NCBI GenBank assembly: GCA_029624815.1
Contig: JARSSH010000041.1
Span: 23,208 to 87,207, forward strand
Direction: 5' to 3'
DNA length: 64,000 nt
From: Candidatus Competibacter sp.
GTDB taxonomy: Bacteria; Pseudomonadota; Gammaproteobacteria; Competibacterales; Competibacteraceae
Shown: positions 40,072 through 51,745 of the stretch, one piece after another
Numbering within the stretch: the first letter of the stretch is position 1
How the letters are laid out: every line of letters starts with the position of its first letter
Program-made: the position numbers and the translations under genes
The notes under the pieces: generated by a model
What the model saw: only the letters and a program-made list of their open reading frames with translations
The model's database searches: none
What the model was told of the DNA's origin: nothing

Positions 40072-41079
40072 ATGCCGCGGCGGTTGTCTGACGCGGACGC
40101 CCGATCGGCGGGGAGTTGTCCAGCGCGCGGCCGTTTCGCGCCGTCCCCGACCGGACCGCTCCATTTCGGTTCCCTGGTCGCCGCACTCGCCAGCTTTCTG
40201 GAGGCGCGACGCCATGATGGAGAGTGGTTGCTACGTATCGAGGACGTGGACACGCCCCGCCGCGCGCCGGGCGCCGCCGACGCCATTTTGCGCGCCCTGG
40301 ACCGCCACGGTCTGCACTGGGACGGGCCGGTGTGGTATCAAAGCCAGCGCCGGGATTGCTATCGGGCGGCGCTGGAGCGATTGTTGCGAGCCGGGCTGGC
40401 TTATCCCTGCACCTGCACCCGGCGAGAATTGGCCGCCCATTCCATCCACGCTCGCGACGGCAGTCCGATTTACCCCGGCCATTGCCGCGGCGGCATTCGC
40501 CAACCGGGCCGCCCCGCCGCCATCCGCTTGCGCGTCACCGCCGCGCCGCTGACATTCCAGGATGCCCTGCGGGGCTCTTACGAGCAGCGTCTGGATCAAG
40601 AAGTGGGCGATTTCGTGATTCGCCGCGCCGATGGCCTGTTCGCCTACCAACTGGCGGTCGTGGTGGACGATGCGGCTCAGGGGATTACCCAGGTCGTGCG
40701 CGGCAGCGATTTGCTGGACTCCACCCCCCGACAAATCCACCTGCAACATCTGCTGGGCCTGCCTACACCGCGTTATACTCACCTGCCGGTCGCTGTCGAC
40801 CGGAGCGGCCACAAGCTTGGCAAGCAAACCGGAGCGACGCCGCTCGACCTCGACAGGCCGGGGCTGGCGCTCATGGCCGCACTGCATTTTCTCGGCCAAA
40901 ACCCGCCACCCGAGCTGAGCGGAGAGCCGCCGGCGGCGATTCTGGCTTGGGCGCGCGCCTGCTGGCGACTGGAGCGGGTGCCGGCGGCGCCAACGCGCTG
41001 CTGGAATCCTCCGCGCGCTCACGAACCTTCGCTGAATGGATTGACTCAGGCGGCCGAGCTTCTAGACTTAAAACGATAA
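40072..41079 (+). CDS. gluQ: Glutamyl-Q tRNA(Asp) synthetase
   Basis: 335 aa, a truncated glutamyl-tRNA synthetase without an anticodon domain. The HIGH-like site is GRFAPSPTGPLHFGSLVAAL (near residues 22-42), with RIEDVDTPRRAPGAADAIL and the zinc ligands CTCTRRELA...PGHCRGGI. The KMSKS-like loop is HKLGKQTGATPL. It charges glutamate onto queuosine of tRNA(Asp). The first 20 residues lack family similarity, so the real start may be slightly downstream. Confidence 0.93.
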   Translation: MPRRLSDADARSAGSCPARGRFAPSPTGPLHFGSLVAALASFLEARRHDGEWLLRIEDVDTPRRAPGAADAILRALDRHGLHWDGPVWYQSQRRDCYRAALERLLRAGLAYPCTCTRRELAAHSIHARDGSPIYPGHCRGGIRQPGRPAAIRLRVTAAPLTFQDALRGSYEQRLDQEVGDFVIRRADGLFAYQLAVVVDDAAQGITQVVRGSDLLDSTPRQIHLQHLLGLPTPRYTHLPVAVDRSGHKLGKQTGATPLDLDRPGLALMAALHFLGQNPPPELSGEPPAAILAWARACWRLERVPAAPTRCWNPPRAHEPSLNGLTQAAELLDLKR

Positions 41080-41171
41080 ATTTTCCACAGGGCCCCCGGT
41101 GCGATGCCTGATCGCCTTGCCCGCGAGCCACGGATATCACAACCTCATCCCACCAAAGGAGCAACACGATA

Positions 41172-43109
<1,938 letters not shown>

Positions 43110-43153
43110 CGGTCTGCCGGAATAACAACAACGATCCCGCGGTAACCCTGAAC

Positions 43154-43185
43154 CCGGTCGCCTCGCCGAGACGGCCGGTTTTTTT
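43154..43185 (+). terminator. Intrinsic terminator of acs
   Basis: CCGGTCG (43154-43160) pairs with CGGCCGG (43172-43178) across seven positions with one G-U, followed by seven T (43179-43185). The T-run overlaps the stop codon of the convergent eIF2B-like gene. Confidence 0.8.
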
Positions 43186-44056
43186 ATGGCGCCGCGACGG
43201 CTTGGCGCACCCCCGTCTCGCTGATCCAGGCATCGATCAGCCGCGCCGGGGTGATGTCGAAATACACGTTGCGCGCGCTGACGCCGGGCCAGGCCGGCAC
43301 TTCCAGCTCGGTGGACGCCATTTCCTCCAGTTCCGGCGGCGGCTCGTTCTCGGCGCGCTGTTTGAAACTCTCGCAACAGACGTGGAAGGGCACGCCGCAC
43401 TCGCGCGCCGCCAGCGCCAGCAGAGCGGTTCCGGCCTTGTTGATGACCGATCCGTTGGCCAGCAGGCTATCGGCGCCGACCAGCACACCATCGGCGCGGG
43501 CGACGAACACTCCCATCTGGGCATCGGTGATATAAGTGGTCGGTACGTTCCAGGCCGAGAGTCGCTCCACCACCCGGCGCCCCTCGGCCAGTGGCCGTGC
43601 TTCGGTGACGATCATCCGCAAACCTTGGTCCCTGAGCAATCGGCAGGTTTCGAGCACCGTCGAACTGAGGCTGTGGGTCATTAAAGTCCGTCCGGGGCCG
43701 AGCCAGCGGGCGGCATGGGCGGCGCAGTCAAGCACCGCTTGGCGCGACAGGGCGATCAGATCGGCTGCTTGCTTGGCGGCCAACCGGCGAAACGTCTCCA
43801 GATCCCCATCCACCGTACCGACCCGCGCCTTCCAGCGCCGTAGCAGATTAGCGATCGGCGCCATGCTCGGTCGGACCACCGCCAGTTCGGTGGCCAAGGC
43901 CAGCAGGCGTTGCCGGAATTCGCCACAGTCGGCGGCTGGCAGCGTTTCCGCCGCCTCCGCCAGGATCGCCAGGCAACGGCGGGCCAACTCGCTAGCGCCA
44001 CGAACGCGATCATTGCGAATTTCCGCGATTTCGCGGTTGAAATTTGAGAGGTTCAT
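43184..44056 (-). CDS. eIF2B alpha/beta/delta-like (MtnA/R15P isomerase fold) protein
   Basis: 290 aa. N-terminal helices are followed by a Rossmann-like domain with LMTHSLSSTVLETCRLL, VTEARPLAEGRRVVERL and GADSLLANGSVINKAGTALLALAARECGVPFHV, the signature of the eIF2B/MtnA/ribose-1,5-bisphosphate isomerase superfamily. Isomerases of this fold use a Cys in the TH-C motif and an Asp; here the Cys position holds Ser (THS), while the Asp in GADS is kept. So it is probably not a standard MtnA. Role unknown; it lies between acs and a small acidic protein gene, in the opposite direction to both. Confidence 0.8.
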   Translation of the reverse strand: MNLSNFNREIAEIRNDRVRGASELARRCLAILAEAAETLPAADCGEFRQRLLALATELAVVRPSMAPIANLLRRWKARVGTVDGDLETFRRLAAKQAADLIALSRQAVLDCAAHAARWLGPGRTLMTHSLSSTVLETCRLLRDQGLRMIVTEARPLAEGRRVVERLSAWNVPTTYITDAQMGVFVARADGVLVGADSLLANGSVINKAGTALLALAARECGVPFHVCCESFKQRAENEPPPELEEMASTELEVPAWPGVSARNVYFDITPARLIDAWISETGVRQAVAAP

Positions 44057-44167
44057 TGTTCAAAATCTAAAGGGATAATGAATGAACAATCGCTGGTCGC
44101 TACCAGGATATGACCACGCCAACCCGCCGGCGGCCCACCCCTTCCCGATTTCAGCAGGAGACCGGTC

Positions 44168-44461
44168 ATGAGCGATGTCGATCCCATCATCGGCAATTGG
44201 TACCGCAACGAGGAAACCGGCAACGATTTCGAGGTCGTCGCCCTGGACGAAGACGCCCAGGTGGTCGAAATCCAGTACTTCGACGGCGAGTTGGAGGAGC
44301 TGGATCTGGACGCCTGGTACGAGCTGCCGCTGGAGATCATCGAGGCGCCGGAGGACTGGTCCGGCCCCTACGATGAAATCCAGCCGGACGATCTGGGGTA
44401 TGGCGAGGACGAAGAGTTCAGCGACGAAAACGACTTGCTGGCCGACCGGGAAGAAGACTGA
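44168..44461 (+). CDS. Small acidic protein, DUF6763-like
   Basis: 97 aa with 36 Asp or Glu, only two Arg and no Lys, so strongly acidic. It begins MSDVDPIIGNWYRNEETGNDFEVVALDE and carries aromatic positions resembling a small beta-fold protein (VEIQYFDGELEELDLDAWYELPLE) followed by a disordered acidic tail. CAGGAG is upstream of the ATG. I recall this as like a gammaproteobacterial family of unknown function (DUF6763), not certain. It converges with tex 23 bases on and diverges from the eIF2B-like gene. Confidence 0.75.
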   Translation: MSDVDPIIGNWYRNEETGNDFEVVALDEDAQVVEIQYFDGELEELDLDAWYELPLEIIEAPEDWSGPYDEIQPDDLGYGEDEEFSDENDLLADREED

Positions 44462-44484
44462 GCACCCGCCTCGTCGCGCCGGCG

Positions 44485-46818
44485 TCACTTTTTCCGTTGC
44501 GCGCGGGCAAACGCCTCGGCCAGGGCGCTCGGACGATTTTCCGGCGGCGGTTCCTGACGGTCGCGACCGCTGGAGCGGTCCTTGCGCGACCGGTGCCGCT
44601 CGCGGACGGCGGGCGGCGCGACGGCGGGTGCTTGGCGCTCCTGCTCGCCGGCCAGCGCTTGACTCAGACGCAGGGTCAGGGCGATGCGCCGTCGTTCCAG
44701 GTCCACCTCCAGCACCTTGACCTTCACCACCTGACCGACCTTGACCACCTCGCGCGGGTCTTTCACAAAGCGGTCCGCCAGCGCCGATACGTGCGCCAAG
44801 CCATCCTGATGGACGCCGATATCGATGAACGCACCGAAGTTGGCGACATTGGTCACCACGCCTTCCAGCACCATCCCCGGCCGTAAATCGGCCAGTTTCT
44901 CCACGCCCTCCTGAAACGCGGCGGTCTTGAATTCGGGCCGGGGATCGCGTCCCGGCTTTTCCAGTTCCGCCAGGATGTCGCGCACGGTCGGCAGGCCAAA
45001 CCGCTCGTCGGTGAAGCGGGTCGGCTCCAGCGTCTTGAGAAAGGCGGTGTTGCCCAGCACCTCGTGCACGCCACGCCCGCTGCCGGCGAGGATGCGCTCG
45101 ACCAGCGGATAGGCCTCCGGGTGGACGGCGGAACGATCCAACGGGTTGTCGCCATTGGGAATGCGCAGGAATCCGGCCGCCTGCTCGAAGGTTTTCTCGC
45201 CCAGGCGGGCAATGTTCAGCAACTGTTCCCGCCGCCGGAACGGGCCGTTGGCGTCGCGATGCTCGACGATGTTGCGGGCCAGCGCCGCGTTCAGCCCGGC
45301 CACCCGCGCCAACAACGGCGCCGAGGCGGTATTCACGTCCACGCCGACCGCGTTGACGCAATCCTCGACCACCGCGTCCAGGGTTCGCGCCAGCCGGGTT
45401 TGACCGACATCGTGTTGATACTGGCCAACCCCTATGGCTTTGGGTTCGATCTTGACCAACTCCGCCAACGGGTCTTGCAGGCGGCGGGCGATGGACACCG
45501 CCCCGCGCAAGGACACGTCCACTTCGGGAAACTCCCGCGCCGCCAGTTCCGAGGCGGAATAGACCGAGGCGCCGGCTTCCGACACCACCAGTTTTTGCAG
45601 GCGCAGTTCGGGATGGCGCTGCATCAACTCGGTCGCCAGCCGGTCGGTCTCGCGCGAGGCGGTGCCGTTGCCGATGCTGAGCAACTCCACATGATGCCGG
45701 CGACACAGTTCGGCCAGCGCGTGCAGGCTCTCGTCCCATTGGTTGCGCGGGGCATGGGGATAAATGGTCGCGGTCTCCACCAGTTTGCCGGTGACGTCCA
45801 CCACCGCCACCTTGACACCGGTACGCAGTCCAGGGTCCAGCCCCAAGGTCGGCCGGGCCCCGGCCGGCGCGGCCAGCAGCAGATCGCGCAAATTACTGGC
45901 GAACACCCGGATCGCCTCCTCTTCGGCGGCTTCGCGCACGCGCTGCTTCAATTCGGTCTCCAGATGCGACAACAGCTTGACCTTCCAGGCCCAACGTGCG
46001 GTTTCCCGCAGCCAACCATCGGCGGGCCGGCCCTCGTCGCGAATGCCAAAACGGGCGGCGACCCGCCGCTCGCCGGGATCGGGTCCGGGGGCTTCGGGAT
46101 CGCCGATTTCCAGCGTCATCTGCAATATCCCTTCATTGCGGCCCCGGAACAACGCCAGGGCACGATGGGAAGGAACCTGCCGAAGCGCTTCCCGGTAGTC
46201 GAAGTAGTCGCGAAACTTGGCCCCTTCCTCGGCCTTGCCTTCAAGCAGTTGCGAATGCAGCACCGCGTTGTCCCATAGATACTCGCGCAACTCCGCCAGC
46301 AATTCGGCGTTCTCGGCAAACTCCTCCATCAGAATCTGTCGCGCCCCGTCCAGCGCCGCCTTTACATCGGCCACGCCACGCTCGGCGTCCACGAAACCGG
46401 CGGCGACCTGTTCGGGCGTCCGCGTGGGATCGGCCAGCAGGCCATGCGCCAACGGCGTCAGTCCGGCCTCGCGGGCGATCCGCGCCTTGGTGCGACGTTT
46501 GGGTTTGTAAGGTAGATAAAGGTCTTCCAGCCGAGTCTTGGTGTCGGCGGCGAGGAGAGCCGCTTCCAGTTCCGCGCTGAGTTGACCCTGTTCGCGAACA
46601 CTGGCGAGGATGACGCCGCGTCGTTCCTCCAACTCGCGCAGGTAGCCGAGTCGTTCCTCCAGAAGGCGCAGTTGGGTGTCGTCCAGCCCGCCGGTGGCTT
46701 CCTTGCGGTAGCGGGCGATGAAGGGCACGGTGGCGCCGCTGTCCAGCAGGTTTACGGCGGCTTCGATCTGGCTTTCCCGGACGGCGAGTTCGCGGGCAAG
46801 AGTGACGGCGAGAGTCAT
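44485..46818 (-). CDS. tex: Transcription accessory protein Tex
   Basis: 777 aa with the full Tex architecture: N-terminal helical region (about 1-320), a YqgF/RNaseH-like domain (about 325-450, [16 protein letters not shown]), tandem helix-hairpin-helix motifs (about 490-560) and a C-terminal S1 RNA-binding domain (about 650-720, [21 protein letters not shown]). The C-terminal tail is Arg/Pro-rich and basic. Tex is an Spt6-like factor that binds nucleic acid and RNA polymerase and affects transcription processivity. The gene lies 64 bases after the exonuclease-fusion gene on the same strand. Confidence 0.96.
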   Translation of the reverse strand: MTLAVTLARELAVRESQIEAAVNLLDSGATVPFIARYRKEATGGLDDTQLRLLEERLGYLRELEERRGVILASVREQGQLSAELEAALLAADTKTRLEDLYLPYKPKRRTKARIAREAGLTPLAHGLLADPTRTPEQVAAGFVDAERGVADVKAALDGARQILMEEFAENAELLAELREYLWDNAVLHSQLLEGKAEEGAKFRDYFDYREALRQVPSHRALALFRGRNEGILQMTLEIGDPEAPGPDPGERRVAARFGIRDEGRPADGWLRETARWAWKVKLLSHLETELKQRVREAAEEEAIRVFASNLRDLLLAAPAGARPTLGLDPGLRTGVKVAVVDVTGKLVETATIYPHAPRNQWDESLHALAELCRRHHVELLSIGNGTASRETDRLATELMQRHPELRLQKLVVSEAGASVYSASELAAREFPEVDVSLRGAVSIARRLQDPLAELVKIEPKAIGVGQYQHDVGQTRLARTLDAVVEDCVNAVGVDVNTASAPLLARVAGLNAALARNIVEHRDANGPFRRREQLLNIARLGEKTFEQAAGFLRIPNGDNPLDRSAVHPEAYPLVERILAGSGRGVHEVLGNTAFLKTLEPTRFTDERFGLPTVRDILAELEKPGRDPRPEFKTAAFQEGVEKLADLRPGMVLEGVVTNVANFGAFIDIGVHQDGLAHVSALADRFVKDPREVVKVGQVVKVKVLEVDLERRRIALTLRLSQALAGEQERQAPAVAPPAVRERHRSRKDRSSGRDRQEPPPENRPSALAEAFARAQRKK

Positions 46819-46882
46819 GGCGGCGGTCGATTCGCTCGATGGTCGTGGGAAGAAACGCCCTGAAAACCGGGTCGGCGGGCGC

Positions 46883-49171
46883 TCAGTAATTCACCTTGAC
46901 GTAGATTTTCTCGGCGGCCTCGCGGGCGTCGCGCAGGGTGCGGATGCCGTTGGCCGCCAGCAGTGGAAGCATGCGCAGGAACACCTCGCCCGTCACCAAG
47001 GCATCGCCCAGGGCGGTATGGCGGGCCACCACCGTGACGCCCAGCCGTTCGGCGATCGCTTCAAGCGCGTGCGAGGGCTGGTTCGGATGCACTACCTCCG
47101 ACAATAGCAGGGTATCCAGCACCGGTTGGGTAAAGCGGACGCCGGTGCGCGCCTCCTTCATCTGGAGGAAGCGCAGGTCGAAAGCGGCGTTGTGGCCCAC
47201 CAGCACCGTATCGGCGCAGTATTCGTGAAACTGCGGCAGCACCGCATCGATCAGCGGTTGCCCGCGCAGCATGTCGTGGGTGATGCCATGAATGGTCTGC
47301 GACATCGAGGCGATCGGCCGCTTCGGATCGACCAGTTGTTCGTAGGTTTCATAGCGGAGCAGGCGATTGTTGACGATGCGCACCGCGCCGATGGCGATGA
47401 TTTCGTCGCCAGCCGCCGGGTCGAGGCCAGTGGTTTCGGTATCGAACACCGTGAAGGCCAGCTCCGCCAGCGGCGTGTCGTCGAGTTCGGGCGTTTGGCC
47501 GGCCTGATGGAACAGATCGAAGTCGTAGAATTCCGGACGACTCTCGCCATAGCGGATGGGAGCGCCTTGAGGGAAGCGCACCGGTTTGGCCATGGGCAGC
47601 AGAAAGCGAAAGCGCGGCCACCGCGCGTCCCGCTCGGCCATGTACACGATCTCGGCGCCGTGCCGCTCCAGCACGTCGCGCAGCGTCAGCGGGCTGTCCT
47701 CGCCGCTGGCGCTCATCGGGTCCATTTCCCAGTCGTGCAAAGCCTGCTGCGACAGGGGAGGCCCAGGCCAGGCCAGATCGAGTTCGGCGATCCGTCCGTG
47801 CCGCGACAGATGGAAGCGCAGCTTTCCCACCCCGCAATGGTCGCGCAAGCGTCCCGCCAGCGAGGCGAGCGCCTGCGCCAGCGTGTAGCTGTCGACCCGG
47901 AGCCACAGGGTGTCGTCGGCGGCTTCCACCTCGGTCGGCACGCCCAGCCGGTTTTCGATGCGGCGCTGAGCCGCGGCGATCACGTCGAGGCCCGACATTT
48001 CTTCCAGCGGCCAGCGGGTTTTGAGGGAGTCGGCATGATCGACGGTCAGTTGGTGGAGCTTGGCGCTCAGCTTGCGCGTCTCCTCGCCGATGATCTGGAT
48101 GAAGCAGTCGCGCTGGGCGCGCTCGCAGTCCGGGTAGTGCATCAGGGTTTCCACCGCCGCGCGGATGCTGGCCAGCGCGGCCCGACTGCCCTCGGTGAAC
48201 GAATGCAGCAGCATATCGCGGGTGGTGTCGAGATCGAAGGCGCGGGTGATGTTCTCCAGGGTCATCACGAAACCGCCGATCCTTGCCCCTGGGTCCGAAG
48301 CCGGCCGCCCCACCGCCAGAACCGGAGCCAGTTGCACGCGAACCAGTTGTTCGGCGCGGGTGCTGATCACGAATTGCACGTTCGGGTCGGGATCATCCTT
48401 GGCCAGGCGCGCCAAGACGCTTTCCAGCGCGTGGGTCAGCAGGCTGCGGTCAACCAGGGCGAAAATCGAGCGACCGAGGCCGATCAGCGTGCAGGTTCCC
48501 CCATTGCGCGGGTTGGCGGAAGTTCCGAGAACTTGGCGCGCTCGCTCGTTGTACAGCAGGATACGGCCGTCGATATTGCACACCAGAACCCCTTGGGAGA
48601 GTTCGGACATCAGTGCCGCCAGGCGGTTTTTTTCTTCTTCCAGCGACGAGGTCGCCCGCGCGACCTCGGCTTCGAGATCGCGCGCCAGCCTCTCGCTGTG
48701 CTCGGCCAGCTCATTGACCGCGCTCGCCAATTGCCTGACTTCGGGCGGACCGGCCGGCTCGATCCGGTGGCCGGAGTGCGCCTTGAGCATGATGCGTATT
48801 CCTTCCGCCACCTTTAGCGCGCCCTTGACGTACAGCCGGTAGGCGACGACAAAAGCGGCGCCGAGAATCCCCATGCGCAACGCGCCCAGTTCCAGCAGCA
48901 ACTCCGTCCGCGGGGCCAGCATCGCCGTTAGATCGTGTTGATCCTTGGAGGCCAAGGCGTGGAAAAAGGCATAATCCGCCAGCACTTCCAACCCCGCCAC
49001 CAGCGCCAGGAACGCGACGAGGGCGAGAGCGACCTTGAGATTATCATTCACGTTGGTGGTCGTCGGGTTTATCGGGTTGATTGGTTCGACACGGTGCGTG
49101 GTGAAACCCCGAATCCGGCGATCCGCCGGTTGGACTGTCGAGCTATGGTAGCACCTTGCGGCTTCGGGCAT
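46883..49171 (-). CDS. Sensor pseudokinase fused to DEDDh 3'-5' exonuclease
   Basis: Up to 762 aa; the true start may instead be GTG at 49051, as no ribosome site is clear for either. From the longer start: membrane segments at about residues 46-68 and 92-115, a HAMP/coiled-coil part (about 120-180), PAS (about 185-290), a histidine-kinase-like helical part (about 315-380) and a degenerate ATPase-like part (about 390-540). A DnaQ-type exonuclease follows (about 570-745) with DTETTGLDP, the [11 protein letters not shown]sp and the HTALGDAL His/Asp. The position of the phosphoacceptor His reads Glu ([13 protein letters not shown]), so it cannot be an ordinary kinase. Similar fusions neighbour actP in other gammaproteobacteria. 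Role unknown. Confidence 0.82.
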   Translation of the reverse strand: MPEAARCYHSSTVQPADRRIRGFTTHRVEPINPINPTTTNVNDNLKVALALVAFLALVAGLEVLADYAFFHALASKDQHDLTAMLAPRTELLLELGALRMGILGAAFVVAYRLYVKGALKVAEGIRIMLKAHSGHRIEPAGPPEVRQLASAVNELAEHSERLARDLEAEVARATSSLEEEKNRLAALMSELSQGVLVCNIDGRILLYNERARQVLGTSANPRNGGTCTLIGLGRSIFALVDRSLLTHALESVLARLAKDDPDPNVQFVISTRAEQLVRVQLAPVLAVGRPASDPGARIGGFVMTLENITRAFDLDTTRDMLLHSFTEGSRAALASIRAAVETLMHYPDCERAQRDCFIQIIGEETRKLSAKLHQLTVDHADSLKTRWPLEEMSGLDVIAAAQRRIENRLGVPTEVEAADDTLWLRVDSYTLAQALASLAGRLRDHCGVGKLRFHLSRHGRIAELDLAWPGPPLSQQALHDWEMDPMSASGEDSPLTLRDVLERHGAEIVYMAERDARWPRFRFLLPMAKPVRFPQGAPIRYGESRPEFYDFDLFHQAGQTPELDDTPLAELAFTVFDTETTGLDPAAGDEIIAIGAVRIVNNRLLRYETYEQLVDPKRPIASMSQTIHGITHDMLRGQPLIDAVLPQFHEYCADTVLVGHNAAFDLRFLQMKEARTGVRFTQPVLDTLLLSEVVHPNQPSHALEAIAERLGVTVVARHTALGDALVTGEVFLRMLPLLAANGIRTLRDAREAAEKIYVKVNY

Positions 49172-49339
49172 GGCGAACGGTTCCGCCCGTGTCGCGCAAG
49201 ATGGCCAGCAAGCCGCCGATTTTGCCGTATTTTGTTGCCATCGTAGACAATGCCGCCCGGCGCTTATACATTTCTCAGGCCTGCCCGCGGCAGTTGCGGC
49301 GCGGGCGCCCTGTCCCCCTAATCACAGAGGAAGAAAAAA

Positions 49340-49651
49340 ATGTCAACCGCCGTATACGAGCGGATCCGCAAAAATCCGAAATTCGACGAACTCGTCGCCA
49401 GGCGCAGCCGCTTCGCGTGGATGCTAACCGCCGTGGTGCTGGGCATCTACTTCGTCTTCATCATGGTCGTGGCGTTCAACCCGACCCTGCTGGCCACGCC
49501 CATCTGGGAAGGCGGCACCGCCTCCATCGCCTGGCCCATCGGCGCGGGCATGATCCTGCTGTTCTGGTTGATGACCGGTCTCTACATCCGCCGCGCCAAC
49601 GGCGAGTTCGATGATATCAATTCCGCGATCGTCAAGGGGGCCATCGAATGA
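49340..49651 (+). CDS. DUF485 inner-membrane protein
   Basis: 103 aa with two membrane segments (about residues 28-50 and 65-85). [37 protein letters not shown] sequence and the [14 protein letters not shown] end match the DUF485 (YjcH-like) family that accompanies acetate permease. AGAGGAAG precedes the ATG. Its stop overlaps the actP start by four bases (ATGA), so both are translated together. It likely assists or stabilises ActP. Confidence 0.92.
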   Translation: MSTAVYERIRKNPKFDELVARRSRFAWMLTAVVLGIYFVFIMVVAFNPTLLATPIWEGGTASIAWPIGAGMILLFWLMTGLYIRRANGEFDDINSAIVKGAIE

Positions 49652-51321
49652 GCCGTCGAATGCTGCAATTTGCCGGGGCGGCGCTGGCCCTGGGCTGGAT
49701 GGGTCTGGCCGTGGCCGCCCCGGATGTCGGAGCCGCCGAGAAACAGCCGCTCAACGTCCACGCCATCGTGATGTTCTTCATCTTCGTGATGATGACCCTG
49801 GGCATCACCTACTGGGCGGCCCAGCGCACCAAAACGGCCAGCGATTATTACTCCGCCGGCGGCGGCATCACCGGCACCCAGAACGGCTTGGCCATCGCCG
49901 GCGACTACATGTCGGCGGCCACCCTGCTGGGTCTGACCAGCATGACCTACTTCCAGGGCTTCGACGGTTATATCTACTGCATCTGTTTCTACGTGGGCTG
50001 GCCGTTCATCATGTTCATCATGGCCGAGCGGTTGCGCAACCTGGGCAAGTTCACTTTCGCCGACATCACGTCCTATCGCCTGGATCAGCGGCAGGTTCGC
50101 ACCATCGCCGCCATCGGTTCGCTGACGGTGGTGATATTCTACTTGATCGCGCAGATGGTCGGCGCGGGACAGCTCATCAAGCTGTTGTTCGGTCTGGAAT
50201 ACTGGATCGCGGTGGTCATCGTTGGCGTGATGATGGTGATCTACGTGACCTTCGGCGGCATGATTGCCACCACCTGGGTACAGATCATCAAGGCCTGCCT
50301 GCTGCTCGGTGGCGGCACGCTGGTGATGCTGCTGGCATTCTCGCAGTTCGGCTTCAACTTCGAGACGCTGGCCACCAAAGCCGTGGAGAATTCCAAGAAA
50401 GGCGCGGCCCTCATGGCGCCGGGCGCCTTCCTCTCCGATCCGGTCACGGCGGTTTCCCTGTCGCTGGGCCTGATGTTCGGCACCGCCGGGTTGCCGCACA
50501 TCCTGATGCGCTTCTTCACCGTGCCCAACGCCAAGGAAGCGCGCAAGAGCGTGTTCATCGCCACCCTGTGCGTCGGCTTCTTCTTTACCGTGGTGGCGTT
50601 GATGGGCCTGTCGGCGATCACCATCGTCGGCACCAACGCGCAGTATTTCGAGGGCGGCGTGGTGGGCAGCCGGCTGCTCGGCGGCAACAACATGCCGGCC
50701 ATGCATCTGGCGCACGCGGTCGGCGGCAACCTGATGCTGGGCTTCCTGTCGGCGGTGGCCTTCGCCACGATCCTGGCGGTGGTGGCGGGGCTGGCATTGG
50801 CCGGCGCGTCCGCGATTTCGCACGATCTCTACGCCAACGTGATCCGTGGCGGTCAAGCCACGGAAGCCGAGGAAGTGCGCATTTCAAAAATGTCTTCGCT
50901 CGGCTTGGGCGTCGTCGCCGTGCTGCTCGGTATCGCCTTCGAAAGGCAGAACGTGGCGTTCATGGTCGGCCTGGCCTTCGGCGTCGCCGCGTCGTGTAAT
51001 TTCCCGGTGCTGATCCTGTCGATGTACTGGAAGGGATTGACCACGCGCGGCGCGATCTGGGGCAGTGTCGCTGGCTTGGTGTCGGCGGTGCTGATCGTGG
51101 TGTTGTCCAAGGCGGTATGGGTCGCCGTGCTCGGCAATAAAGAGCCGATCTTCCCGTATGAACAACCCGCGATCTTCTCCATGCCGCTGGCGTTCTTCTT
51201 TGCCTGGCTGGGTTCGGTGACGGACAAGAGCGATCGGGCAGCCAAGGAGAAGGAAGCCTTTAACGATCAATACGTGCGTGCCCAGACCGGCTTTGGCGCG
51301 GCGGGCGCGGCGGCGCACTAA
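49648..51321 (+). CDS. actP: Cation/acetate symporter ActP
   Basis: 557 aa of the sodium:solute symporter (SSS) family. A cleavable N-terminal signal (about residues 1-28) is followed by about 13 transmembrane helices. Family stretches include [68 protein letters not shown] and [23 protein letters not shown]. It takes up acetate and related short-chain acids with a cation. It is the second gene of a DUF485-actP operon, as in Escherichia coli, and matches the acs gene nearby. Confidence 0.96.
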   Translation: MSRRMLQFAGAALALGWMGLAVAAPDVGAAEKQPLNVHAIVMFFIFVMMTLGITYWAAQRTKTASDYYSAGGGITGTQNGLAIAGDYMSAATLLGLTSMTYFQGFDGYIYCICFYVGWPFIMFIMAERLRNLGKFTFADITSYRLDQRQVRTIAAIGSLTVVIFYLIAQMVGAGQLIKLLFGLEYWIAVVIVGVMMVIYVTFGGMIATTWVQIIKACLLLGGGTLVMLLAFSQFGFNFETLATKAVENSKKGAALMAPGAFLSDPVTAVSLSLGLMFGTAGLPHILMRFFTVPNAKEARKSVFIATLCVGFFFTVVALMGLSAITIVGTNAQYFEGGVVGSRLLGGNNMPAMHLAHAVGGNLMLGFLSAVAFATILAVVAGLALAGASAISHDLYANVIRGGQATEAEEVRISKMSSLGLGVVAVLLGIAFERQNVAFMVGLAFGVAASCNFPVLILSMYWKGLTTRGAIWGSVAGLVSAVLIVVLSKAVWVAVLGNKEPIFPYEQPAIFSMPLAFFFAWLGSVTDKSDRAAKEKEAFNDQYVRAQTGFGAAGAAAH

Positions 51322-51745
51322 AATCTCCACGCGCCCCGCCGGCAACGTCGAATTAAATCCCGGCATAGCCCTTCGGCGGGGTTCCAACCTCCCCAGGCCG
51401 GTATCGTTCGATACCGGCCTTCCAGATCGATGGCAAGCCGGTTTTGGTTCAAACCATTCAGAACGTTGCGCACGGCCGCCTCTTTGGCGCCCACCCATTG
51501 AAAAAGACTTTTTCCTCCAACCTTCTACAGGGCAAGGGGAGTGTTTGCACAGTCTCTCGCAGCCAAAACGGAAGGCGCCGATCCTTTGTGTTGCCCGATT
51601 TTGCAGCGCATCGTGATTTTGGGTAGCGCCCCTTGACTTCCGTGATGAATTTATCCCTTTTCGATGGGGGTTGGCATCCTCGTATGTCCTTGTCGAGGAG
51701 GTTGGCTTCGATCGAAGCGATTCATTGGGTTCAAGGCCGAGGGAT
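51322..51745. other. 424-base gap actP/photolyase
   Basis: Convergent 3' ends of actP and the photolyase gene. It contains a strong hairpin just after actP (annotated separately) and otherwise no protein-like frame; short overlapping frames are arginine-rich shadows. No tRNA or known small RNA was recognised. Confidence 0.6.
51395..51420. terminator. Long hairpin after actP
   Basis: AGGCCGGTATCG (51395-51406) and CGATACCGGCCT (51409-51420) are perfect complements around TT, so the tip is CGTTCG with a tetraloop. It has no T-run, but the symmetrical stem would stop or protect transcripts from actP and from the photolyase side. Confidence 0.6.

Noticed and set aside
51278..51616. 112-aa frame after actP
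   Set aside because: Arginine/proline-rich, overlaps actP, no ribosome site or family.
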